Part shown: positions 7,110 to 13,928 of the stretch, piece by piece
How the letters are laid out: each line of letters starts with the position of its first letter
How positions within the stretch are numbered: the stretch's first letter is position 1
NCBI GenBank assembly: GCA_013151655.1
Contig: JAADHX010000405.1
Location: 1 to 24,802 of the forward strand
Direction of reading: 5' to 3'
DNA length: 24,802 bases
Origin: Actinomycetota bacterium
Lineage (GTDB): Bacteria > Actinomycetota > Acidimicrobiia > Acidimicrobiales > Poriferisodalaceae
Translations under genes and position numbers: made by a program
The notes under the pieces: model-generated
What the model saw: the letters and a program-made list of their open reading frames with translations, nothing else
The model's database searches: none
What the model was told of the DNA's origin: nothing

Positions 7110-7273
7110 TGGGTAAGTCAGATAAGCGGCCGATCGTGAAGCTGAAGTCCACTGAGGGCACCGGCTTTACTTACGTAACCCGCAAGAACAAGACCAACAC
7201 CCGCGAGCGCATCGAGCTTCGCAAGTACGATCCCGTCCTGCGCCGCCACGTGATGTTCAAAGAGGAACGCTAG
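7109..7273 (+). CDS. rpmG: 50S ribosomal protein L33, zinc-independent form
   Basis: This 54-residue L33 reads 'RPIVKLKSTEGTGFTYVTRK' and ends 'KYDPVLRRHVMFKEER', with no cysteines at all; it is the C-minus type. In mycobacteria the corresponding rpmB2-rpmG1 genes sit in a Zur-repressed operon with rpsN2 and rpsR2. Here rpsN and rpsR do not follow; instead a convergent gene ends 25 bases downstream. The gene starts on the last base of the rpmB stop codon. Whether zinc-binding copies exist elsewhere cannot be judged from this window. Confidence 0.95.
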   Translation: MGKSDKRPIVKLKSTEGTGFTYVTRKNKTNTRERIELRKYDPVLRRHVMFKEER

Positions 7274-7302
7274 TTCCGACCCGCGCCACTGAGGAACGCT
7301 AG
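7262..7302. repeat. Duplicated 12-mer spanning two stop codons
   Basis: GAGGAACGCTAG occurs at 7262-7273 and again at 7291-7302. The first copy is the rpmG C-terminal codons with its stop. The second contains, on the minus strand, the stop of the convergent alkyltransferase-like gene. Confidence 0.7.
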
Positions 7303-7598
7303 ACGTCGTTGGGTATCCACGTGTCGGGTCTGCGGCGCATTGGTACGCGTCCGTTTCGGATCTCTACTCCTTCGGAGCGGAGACGCTGACCGTGTTCGGA
7401 TTCGATTCCGGGCACTAGTCGCCCGGTTGAGGTGACGATTCGCCACCAACAGTCGACGCCACCCTTGGCTAGCAAACTTCCGACTGCTCGCGCCGCGCCC
7501 GGTTTGCCAGCTTCGGTGGCAACTTCGCCGTAGGTCATGACATCGCCGGCTTCAGTCGATTCGACAACGGCAGCTATGGCGAGCTCGAAGTCGGTCAC
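7299..7598 (-). CDS. Alkyltransferase-like (ATL/MGMT family) protein
   Basis: The 99 residues match the short MGMT C-terminal-domain family that flags O6-alkylguanine for nucleotide excision repair. 'TYGEVATEAGKPGAARAVGSLL' (22-43) supplies the helix-turn-helix and Arg finger. The active-site segment is 'CWWRIV' (50-55). In MGMT this is PCHR with Cys as alkyl acceptor; in ATL proteins the acceptor position is Trp, as here (Trp51). Cys50 replaces the usual preceding Pro, which is odd. The start is GTG; the stop of the surface-protein gene lies three bases upstream, so both probably share an mRNA. It converges on rpmG. Activity as a true alkyltransferase is unlikely. Confidence 0.82.
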   Translation of the reverse strand: MTDFELAIAAVVESTEAGDVMTYGEVATEAGKPGAARAVGSLLAKGGVDCWWRIVTSTGRLVPGIESEHGQRLRSEGVEIRNGRVPMRRRPDTWIPNDV

Positions 7599-7601
7599 CG
7601 A

Positions 7602-8495
7602 CTAGGCGCGGATATGGGCGAGCCGTCGTCGGTCGTCGACCATGGCACCTGAAATGACAAGTGCAAAGCCAGCCGCTATTAGCGACAGGCCACTAAGGGC
7701 GAGGTTCAGGTTGACACCGGTTGCAGCCAGTTCGCCGTCGAGACCTAGGTCTGGGTTTTCGTCGCCGTTGGTGTCTTCAGGCATGTTGTCTTCGGCCTGG
7801 GCAATAGTGACAACAACCTGGCTCGTCGAGGTCGATGCCGTTGTGGTTGTCGTTGCGACGGTGGGAGGCACGGTCACCGGCAGCACTGTGGTTGACGGGG
7901 CCGGTGTTGTTGTTCCTGGCGCTGTCGTAGCAGTCGGCGCCTCGGTCGTGGTTGGGGCTACAGTTGTCGTTGGGGCTGCGGTCGTGGTCGGCGCCTCGGT
8001 AGTTGAGCCAACGGTTACGACAGTGTCGGCGCACTTGAAGGTGACGGCTGCATGCACGCTGTCCGAGGACGGCGCCTGGCCTGACCACACGGCCGTAATC
8101 GCTGTCGAAGCCGACAAGGTGACGCCGGTAACGACCACCGTGAGCGAAAGATCTATCTCCGGAATATCGGGAGTGACCGGGCTCGCGTAGCCGGAGTCGA
8201 GGACAAAGAACCACTGTTCGTGGGTCTGGTCGGTGAAAAGGCCAGGGCCATGGGTGGGATCGCTGGAGACGAGTTCGATGTCGTAGGTGCCAGCACCGAT
8301 CGCTATGGGAGTGGGACCCAATGTGGGGTTGTTGTTTGTGAGTGCACCCTGCCCGAGCGAGTCGAAGTCGAAAGTAACATCGACGCATGCTGCCGCCGCA
8401 TCGTCGTCGGCCGACACTGGCGAAACCGCAACGAGCAATGCCCCCGCGCCTATCAGCATCGCCGCGAGAATATTTCGATTGGTTTTTCCCGCCAC
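7602..8495 (-). CDS. Secreted surface protein with LAATG sorting-like tail
   Basis: This is a 297-residue protein. A signal peptide covers about residues 1-29 ('AAMLIGAGALLVAVSPVSA'). An unrecognised beta-rich region (30-160) contains two Cys. A Thr/Ala/Pro linker made of TTEAP/TTVAP units lies near 166-225. At the C-terminus 'LAATG' is followed by a hydrophobic segment and 'DDRRR', the layout of a sortase substrate; LAXTG is the motif associated with class E sortases. No sortase gene is in the window. The start is GTG with GGGAG eight bases upstream. It sits first in a two-gene unit with the ATL gene. Binding partner and function are unknown. Confidence 0.75.
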   Translation of the reverse strand: MAGKTNRNILAAMLIGAGALLVAVSPVSADDDAAAACVDVTFDFDSLGQGALTNNNPTLGPTPIAIGAGTYDIELVSSDPTHGPGLFTDQTHEQWFFVLDSGYASPVTPDIPEIDLSLTVVVTGVTLSASTAITAVWSGQAPSSDSVHAAVTFKCADTVVTVGSTTEAPTTTAAPTTTVAPTTTEAPTATTAPGTTTPAPSTTVLPVTVPPTVATTTTTASTSTSQVVVTIAQAEDNMPEDTNGDENPDLGLDGELAATGVNLNLALSGLSLIAAGFALVISGAMVDDRRRLAHIRA

Positions 8496-8522
8496 GAGAC
8501 CGCTCCCTATATCCGCGCTCGC

Positions 8523-8530
8523 TTAGCCTA
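8523..8530. promoter_or_regulatory. Symmetric divergent -10 element
   Basis: TTAGCCTA holds TAGCCT on the plus strand (8524-8529) and TAGGCT on the minus strand (8530-8525). Each fits the local TAGNCT -10 form and faces a gene: the MBL hydrolase to the right and the LAATG protein to the left, giving leaders of roughly 20-50 nt. This resembles a bidirectional promoter with overlapping -10 boxes. Confidence 0.5.
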
Positions 8531-8590
8531 GACGACGGAGAGTGACGAACCACGCCGGTGAGTCGGTATTTACTTGAGACATGGGTAAAG

Positions 8591-9610
8591 ATGGCAGCGA
8601 TGCCCATTAACTTTGATCTTGGCTTTGATGGCGAAGATTCTGTGCTCCAGCACGTAGCACCGAACCTCCGACGTCTCGTAGCTAGAAACCCATCCAAATT
8701 CACGTTCCGTGGTACTGGAACCTTCATCGTTGGAATGGTCGACAGCGCGGTTGTGATCGATCCGGGGCCCGCGCTCGACGCACACTACGACGGGTTACTC
8801 AAGGCGACGGCCGGACTGAACGTCGACTACGTCGCCGTAACGCACACACACCGAGATCACTCACCGCTTGCGAGGCGATTCGCCACCGCAGTCGGCGCAA
8901 CAGTGGTCGGCTGCGGCCCTCACCCGCAAGTTCCCGAACCTGATCCAACCGACATCATCGATTTCGGCGTCGACGAAGATAGGGAGGTCGACTTGGCGAG
9001 TGGGACCAAGAAATCGGCGCACGACGATTCAGATCCCGAGAGCCCGCACAGCAATCACCGCGACGGTGGCATCGACCTCGACTACCGACCCGACACACAA
9101 ATGGCCCACGGCGACACCATCGCCGGCGCGGGTTGGACACTCGAAGCGGTTCACACGCCGGGTCACACTTCGAACCATCTCTGCTTTGCATGGCACGAAA
9201 CTTCGGCTCTGTTCACCGGCGACCACGTGATGGGTTGGTCAACGTCGGTGATCGGTCCACCTGATGGCCACATGGGTCACTACCTCGACAGTTTGGAACT
9301 GCTCCTGGACCGCGATGACGAGGTCTACTGGCCAACTCACGGAAACCCAATCCGCAACCCCCACAAGTTCGTTCGAGAACTCCTCGCCCATCGACGTCAT
9401 CGCGAACAACAGCTTGTCGACTCGGTAGGCAAAGGGGTCACCACCATTGAAGCGATGGTCAGAACGCACTACACACACGTAAGCCCGAAACTGTGGCCTG
9501 CCGCGGCACGGTCGGTTCAGGCGCACCTAATCGGACTCGTCGACAGCGGCCGTCTCAACTCATCGTCAGGAACAAGTCGCCTTACTGATGAGTACTCGCT
9601 GAATCGCTAG
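8591..9610 (+). CDS. MBL-fold metallo-hydrolase (LACTB2-like)
   Basis: The metallo-beta-lactamase fold is shown by 'THTHRDHSPLA' (the HxHxDH motif), 'HTPGHTSNHLCF' and 'FTGDHVMGW', which supply the metal ligands, followed by 'PTHGNPI' and a C-terminal winged-helix-like tail. This is the LACTB2/glyoxalase II-like arrangement; members hydrolyse thioesters, RNA or other esters. An acidic, His/Ser-rich stretch between the third and fourth strands ('SGTKKSAHDDSDPESPHSN' region) is not part of the family core. The frame is open from a GTG at 8558; I prefer the ATG at 8591 because conservation begins later, but no start has a good ribosome site. It stands alone, divergent from the surface-protein gene. 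Confidence 0.82.
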   Translation: MAAMPINFDLGFDGEDSVLQHVAPNLRRLVARNPSKFTFRGTGTFIVGMVDSAVVIDPGPALDAHYDGLLKATAGLNVDYVAVTHTHRDHSPLARRFATAVGATVVGCGPHPQVPEPDPTDIIDFGVDEDREVDLASGTKKSAHDDSDPESPHSNHRDGGIDLDYRPDTQMAHGDTIAGAGWTLEAVHTPGHTSNHLCFAWHETSALFTGDHVMGWSTSVIGPPDGHMGHYLDSLELLLDRDDEVYWPTHGNPIRNPHKFVRELLAHRRHREQQLVDSVGKGVTTIEAMVRTHYTHVSPKLWPAAARSVQAHLIGLVDSGRLNSSSGTSRLTDEYSLNR

Positions 9611-9643
9611 GCGATAGAGCGACAACTGGGCCCGAGCACTGGC

Positions 9644-9649
9644 TACAAT
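9644..9649 (+). promoter_or_regulatory. TACAAT -10 element for the HelD-like gene
   Basis: TACAAT lies 46 bases before the ATG, with GACAAC at 9621-9626 as a weak -35 at 17-nt spacing. The predicted start is near 9656, leaving a leader of about 40 nt. Confidence 0.45.
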
Positions 9650-9695
9650 CACCGACTCGACGTCGACGGGCCGGTGGGCTGCGCACGTCTCACGT

Positions 9696-11738
9696 ATGTC
9701 CACCCGGACACCGGAGACACCAGTGCAACCCGACAATCCAAGCGATCATCAGGCTCAGCTGCGGGCCACCGAACAGATCAACCACGATCGCGCCCGCACC
9801 ATGCTCGCCCGAATGCGCGAACGCACGGCCGCGGCCGCCGAAGCCGCCGAAGCCGCCAATGACTTCGATGCCGAGGTCGCCGAATGGACGTTGCGCCAGC
9901 GCCTCCGCACTATGGACGACGACGCGGCTGGGTTGTTCTTCGGTTCCATCGACGGGCCTGAAGGCGAGTTCTATGTAGGTCGCCGCCATATCGATGACGA
10001 CGAAGGCGATGCCTACGTGGTCGACTGGCGCGCACCCGTAGCCACGCCGTTCTATCGCGCCACCTTCGCCGATCCGTTTGAGCTCGATGGTCGCAAGCGA
10101 CACACAATTGAGCAGTACGAGGTCCTCGCTGTTTTCGACGAGCGGTTTGACGATCCCGATCAACATGGTGGTGGCGGTGTGCCCGACCCGCTGCTCGCCG
10201 AACTCGGCCGGTCGCGAACCGGCGAGATGCGCGACATCGTGGCAACTATCCAGACCGAACAGGACGAGATCATTCGTGCTCCGATCGAAGAAACAATCGT
10301 CGTACAGGGAGGCCCCGGAACCGGCAAGACCGCTGTCGGCCTGCATCGAGCCGCGTTCTTGATGTACGAACACCGCGAGCAGTTGAGCCGAGAGGGAGTA
10401 CTTGTTATCGGACCCAACCAGCGGTTTCTTCGCTACATCGCCCAAGTGTTGCCTTCCCTTGGCGAACATGCCGTAACCCAGCTCACCGTCGATGGCCTGG
10501 CCGACCCTCGGCGCTTTTCGGCTTCGGACGACAGCAACCTCGCCGCCACGGTCAAGGGCAGCGTTGTGATGGTCGATGTGCTCAAAGCGCTCGCCACCGA
10601 CCGAATCGCGGCCAGGTCAGTCGAGACACCGCTTGGGCATCGCGTTCTGCGGGTTGAGGAGCACGTTGTTCGGGAGATCATCGAGACTGCCCTCGATCGC
10701 GGCGGGCCTCTCAACCGGGCCAGAGAGGGAGTTCGCCAGGCCATCGCCAGAGTGGCCCTCGAGCGACGCCACGACCGGCACCCAGAAGAGAGACAACGCG
10801 CTAGCGAACTACAAACCCAACTCCTGGCCTCGAGACCCTTCAACACGGTCATAGACAAGATTTGGCCATCTCAAAGCAACGCTCAGCTGTTGCGTCAGAT
10901 GTACTCACGGGGTCCAACACGCGATCGCGTTGCGACAGCTTGGTTCAGCGAGGCTGAGCGTTCGGCCCTGACGAGGCCCAACGCGCCGAGGGTCGACGAC
11001 GAGCCGTGGACATCAGCCGACCTTGTGTTGCTAACCGAGCTGGAACAGCTGCTCAACGGTGGCTCCGGAATCTATTACGGCCACATTGTCGTCGACGAGG
11101 CCCAAGACCTCTCAGCTATGGCCCTTCGAATGATTGGCAGACGAGCCCACAAAGGCTCGGCCACAATCTTGGGCGATCTCGCCCAGGCCACTACACCTGC
11201 CGCCCAGACCTCCTGGGAAGACACCATCATGCATTTGGGCGTGGCCGCGGGGCGTATCGCTGAGCTCACGATCGGCTACCGGCTACCAGCGGCTCTTCTG
11301 GAAGCAGCGTCTGTTCTGCTTCCGGAAGCCGCCCCCGGAATCAAGCCATCAACGTCGGTTCGCGCAGGGGGCGCTCGCCCTCTCGTCCAGACGGTCGAGC
11401 CCGCTCACCTCTTTGGCAGAGCGATCGACCAAGCCATCGACTACGCGCGAACTTCCACGACGGTTGCCGTCCTGTCCGCACCGCAAGACACCGACGAGCT
11501 TCACCGCGCGCTGACGGCACAAGCGAGCGAGCAACTCGACATCATCGTATTGGCCGCTGTTGAGTCGAAGGGCCTCGAATTCGATTCGGTTGTTGTGGTC
11601 GAGCCCTCCCGTATCGCCGGCGGCACGGCTCATGGTCTGCGCGCCTTATACGTGGCTATGACCCGCGCCGTGCAACGGGTGGCCCTCGTCCACGCCGAAC
11701 CTCTTCCCCAAGCCTTGAGGGATACGCCGGCGGCGTGA
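9696..11738 (+). CDS. HelD-like RNA polymerase-associated UvrD/PcrA-type ATPase
   Basis: This is a 680-residue superfamily 1 helicase-like protein. The diagnostic HelD segment 'VVDWRAPVATPFYRAT' is near residues 108-123, ahead of Walker A 'GGPGTGKT' (205-212). Walker B 'VVDEAQD' lies near 465, and 'VESKGLEFDSVVVVEP' with 'ALYVAMTRA' near 620-655 completes the motor. The Ala/Glu-rich N-terminus (about 15-75) should form the coiled coil that enters the RNA polymerase secondary channel. HelD proteins use ATP to release stalled RNA polymerase, and some actinobacterial ones (HelR) give rifamycin tolerance. No Shine-Dalgarno sequence precedes the ATG. Its stop codon lies in the loop of a terminator-like hairpin. 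Confidence 0.88.
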   Translation: MSTRTPETPVQPDNPSDHQAQLRATEQINHDRARTMLARMRERTAAAAEAAEAANDFDAEVAEWTLRQRLRTMDDDAAGLFFGSIDGPEGEFYVGRRHIDDDEGDAYVVDWRAPVATPFYRATFADPFELDGRKRHTIEQYEVLAVFDERFDDPDQHGGGGVPDPLLAELGRSRTGEMRDIVATIQTEQDEIIRAPIEETIVVQGGPGTGKTAVGLHRAAFLMYEHREQLSREGVLVIGPNQRFLRYIAQVLPSLGEHAVTQLTVDGLADPRRFSASDDSNLAATVKGSVVMVDVLKALATDRIAARSVETPLGHRVLRVEEHVVREIIETALDRGGPLNRAREGVRQAIARVALERRHDRHPEERQRASELQTQLLASRPFNTVIDKIWPSQSNAQLLRQMYSRGPTRDRVATAWFSEAERSALTRPNAPRVDDEPWTSADLVLLTELEQLLNGGSGIYYGHIVVDEAQDLSAMALRMIGRRAHKGSATILGDLAQATTPAAQTSWEDTIMHLGVAAGRIAELTIGYRLPAALLEAASVLLPEAAPGIKPSTSVRAGGARPLVQTVEPAHLFGRAIDQAIDYARTSTTVAVLSAPQDTDELHRALTAQASEQLDIIVLAAVESKGLEFDSVVVVEPSRIAGGTAHGLRALYVAMTRAVQRVALVHAEPLPQALRDTPAA

Positions 11739-11750
11739 CCGCCGGGATTT
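11727..11750 (+). terminator. Hairpin overlapping the HelD-like stop codon
   Basis: CCGGCGG (11727-11733) and CCGCCGG (11739-11745) form a perfect 7-bp stem. Its 5-nt loop holds the TGA stop. GATTT follows rather than a real T-run, so termination would be weak. Confidence 0.45.
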
Positions 11751-11816
11751 CGGTAAGTGTTTGATACCGACGGCTCAGAACCTCAACGACACCCCGTCTA
11801 TGACCGACGGAACACC

Positions 11817-12293
11817 ATGGCCCCCAGATCGGTAACTCGCGCGGCGCTCCTTGTGGTGACGGCTGGATTGCTTGCCATTCAGGGAACAGCGAACGCCGCC
11901 AACGACGATCCAGGCGCGTGCAACGGCCTCGGTGCACTTGGGGGCATCAACAACGCGCCACTCGCCCTCGATGACGAGGCGTGGGTCGAACCAGGTGGGA
12001 CGGTGTCGATCGATGTCGTCGACAACGACCAGGACTTCGATGGCGACGATCTGATAGTCGAGTCTGTGACAACTCCAGGTTCAGGCCAGGCGGTCAATAA
12101 CAACAATGGAACCGTCACGTATCAACCAGGTCTGAACTTTGTGGGCGAGGACACATTCATCTACAGGGTCAGCGACGGCAAATGCGGTTCAGACCAGGCA
12201 CAGGTGCGCGTGCTAGTCGACGTCGATCCTCCTCCGCCCGACGAGGCCGACCCGGTGACGCCTGTCGTGACAGTGCCAGATTTCACCGGCTGA
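11817..12293 (+). CDS. Secreted Ig/cadherin-like domain protein
   Basis: A signal peptide ('AALLVVTAGLLAIQGTANA') covers about residues 9-27 of this 158-residue protein. One Ig-like domain of the Big_9/cadherin-like type follows: 'VDNDQDFDGDDLIVESV' supplies the Asp-rich, probably calcium-binding, start and 'GTVTYQPGLNFVGEDTFIYRVSDG' the typical second half. A short Pro/Asp-rich tail ends the protein. In larger adhesins this domain occurs in tandem; a single copy is unusual. The frame is open from 11757, but the signal peptide fixes the start here. The stop is one base before the L,D-transpeptidase start, so the pair is surely co-expressed and both act outside the membrane. Confidence 0.75.
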   Translation: MAPRSVTRAALLVVTAGLLAIQGTANAANDDPGACNGLGALGGINNAPLALDDEAWVEPGGTVSIDVVDNDQDFDGDDLIVESVTTPGSGQAVNNNNGTVTYQPGLNFVGEDTFIYRVSDGKCGSDQAQVRVLVDVDPPPPDEADPVTPVVTVPDFTG

Positions 12294-12294
12294 C

Positions 12295-13089
12295 GTGGTA
12301 CGCCGCGTAGCCAAGCTGGCCACCTTTGTGGGCGCGGCGGCGCTAAGCATCGGAGCCTTTTCTCAGCTCTCAACAAACGCGGATGCTTCGCCGACCAGCG
12401 ACAGTGCCAGTTTGGCTGTGGCCGCGGCGCCGAGCCCGCCGACCCAAATCGATCCGCAGATATCGGACGCGTATCGGCCAGAAGTGGTGCCGAGCGGTGT
12501 GTCGAAGATTGCTCGGGTGGTTCGCACCGCTACCGTCTACTCGTCGATAAATGGCGAACCGGTTGGCGAGGTCAGCGCGAAAACTCGGTACGGACTCGAC
12601 CAATCCCTTTCGGTAGTCGGCGACCCAATCGGGCAATGGGTAAACGTTCGCCTGGACCAGCGCCCAAACCAGTCGACGGGGTGGCTTCGCCTCGAGGACG
12701 TCGAGATCACCTGGACGGATCTCTTCATCGTGATCGACCTGAGCGATCGTTACCTCGCGCTGTATTCGGCTGGCGACGTCGTTGTCGAGGGCACTGTTGC
12801 GATCGGATCGAGTGCCTCGCGCACCCCAACCGGGTTCACGTTTGTCTCTGAGGTTCTAGCTACCCCAGGCGCCACCATCTATGGGCCCTATGCACTGGGT
12901 TTGGCCATGTACTCCGATGATCTGACCGAGTACGCCGGAGGCAACGGCCAAATTGCGATTCATGGTACGAACACCCCTGAGCTACTCGGTTCAGACGTTT
13001 CGGCTGGGTGTGTACGCACCGACAACGACCTCATCAGAAGGCTTGCCGGTCGCGTACCGCTTGGCACCCCTGTGGTGATCGTCGCCTAA
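12295..13089 (+). CDS. L,D-transpeptidase (YkuD domain), secreted
   Basis: The 264-residue protein has an N-terminal export signal (about 5-33), a short SH3b-like domain (about 72-138, 'ATVYSSINGEPVGEV' to 'TGWLRLEDVEI') and a YkuD catalytic domain. The catalytic motif is complete: His223 in 'AIHGTN' and Ser236-x-Gly238-Cys239-x-Arg241. Such enzymes form 3-3 crosslinks in peptidoglycan or attach proteins to it. The partner gene one base upstream encodes a secreted Ig-like protein, which could be its substrate or helper; this is inference. The start is GTG. The SDR gene converges from the right with a 39-bp gap. Confidence 0.9.
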   Translation: MVRRVAKLATFVGAAALSIGAFSQLSTNADASPTSDSASLAVAAAPSPPTQIDPQISDAYRPEVVPSGVSKIARVVRTATVYSSINGEPVGEVSAKTRYGLDQSLSVVGDPIGQWVNVRLDQRPNQSTGWLRLEDVEITWTDLFIVIDLSDRYLALYSAGDVVVEGTVAIGSSASRTPTGFTFVSEVLATPGATIYGPYALGLAMYSDDLTEYAGGNGQIAIHGTNTPELLGSDVSAGCVRTDNDLIRRLAGRVPLGTPVVIVA

Positions 13090-13128
13090 CAGGCGAGAAA
13101 AGGCATCGTCGCCGAACAGGTTCGGGCT

Positions 13129-13875
13129 CTAGGCGTTTCTGGCCCCGTCGACTACGAACTCGTGGCCGCTGCAGTAACTGCTTAGGTCCGATAACAAGAA
13201 CACGACCAACTCGGCCACTTCGGATGCCTGAGCTGTTCGCCCCATTGGTATTGCGTCTCGAAGTGTCTGGTGCCATGAATCTCCGAGTGCGGTGAATTGC
13301 TCGAGCATTGGGGTTTCGATGATGCCGGGGTGGACGCTGTTGACCCGCACGCCGTGAGGTCCGAACTCGATAGCGGCCGATTTCGACATGCCCCTCACCG
13401 CCCATTTCGAAGCTGTGTACGCGAACGCAAAACCTCCTGCGCCGCCAAGTCCGGCAATTGAACTGATATTGACCATGCTTCCAGAACCCTGCTCGAGCAT
13501 TACCCGGCCAACGGCCTGCATCCCCAGGAACACGCCAGTCTGATTGATCTCGGTGAGGTTTCGGTACTCATCGAGAGTGGTGTCCATCATTGGCTTGATG
13601 AAGAACACGCCGGCGTTGTTCACCAACCCATCAATGCGGCCAAACCTGTCCAGTGCCGCATCGACAGCGTCGGACCATTGCTCTGGCGACGTGACGTCGT
13701 GACGCACGAATAGGCCGTCGACCTCGTCGGCGACCGCTTGGCCTTGTTCGACAAGAACGTCGGTGATCACTACCTTGGCTCCGAGCGAGTGGCACAACCT
13801 GGCTTCTGTGGCTCCCTGGCCTCGGGCGCCGCCGGTGATGAAGATCACCTTTCCGTCGAGACCTCGTTCAGTCAT
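13129..13875 (-). CDS. Short-chain dehydrogenase/reductase (hydroxysteroid-type)
   Basis: This is a classical SDR of 248 residues. The NAD(P)-binding 'TGGARGQG' is at 14-21, 'NNAG' at 86-89, catalytic Ser139 in 'NISSIAG', and Tyr153/Lys157 in 'YTASK'. 'VHPGIIETPM' and the ending 'EFVVDGA' are typical. An acidic residue at the end of beta-2 (Asp39) suggests NAD. It resembles 3-alpha/20-beta-hydroxysteroid dehydrogenases, but substrate cannot be assigned. The frame extends 31 codons further up, but GGAG lies seven bases before this ATG. It follows the aminopeptidase gene on the same strand after 53 bases. Confidence 0.9.
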   Translation of the reverse strand: MTERGLDGKVIFITGGARGQGATEARLCHSLGAKVVITDVLVEQGQAVADEVDGLFVRHDVTSPEQWSDAVDAALDRFGRIDGLVNNAGVFFIKPMMDTTLDEYRNLTEINQTGVFLGMQAVGRVMLEQGSGSMVNISSIAGLGGAGGFAFAYTASKWAVRGMSKSAAIEFGPHGVRVNSVHPGIIETPMLEQFTALGDSWHQTLRDAIPMGRTAQASEVAELVVFLLSDLSSYCSGHEFVVDGARNA

Positions 13876-13928
13876 TTGTAACTCCAGGTTCGCTGCATCG
13901 GGTTGGTTTCGACGATAGAGGCAAATCT

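Noticed and set aside
7642..8190. Long plus-strand frame rich in Val across the LAATG gene
   Set aside because: It is the mirror of the Thr/Pro linker codons on the other strand, and the minus-strand frame has a signal peptide, sorting tail and ribosome site.
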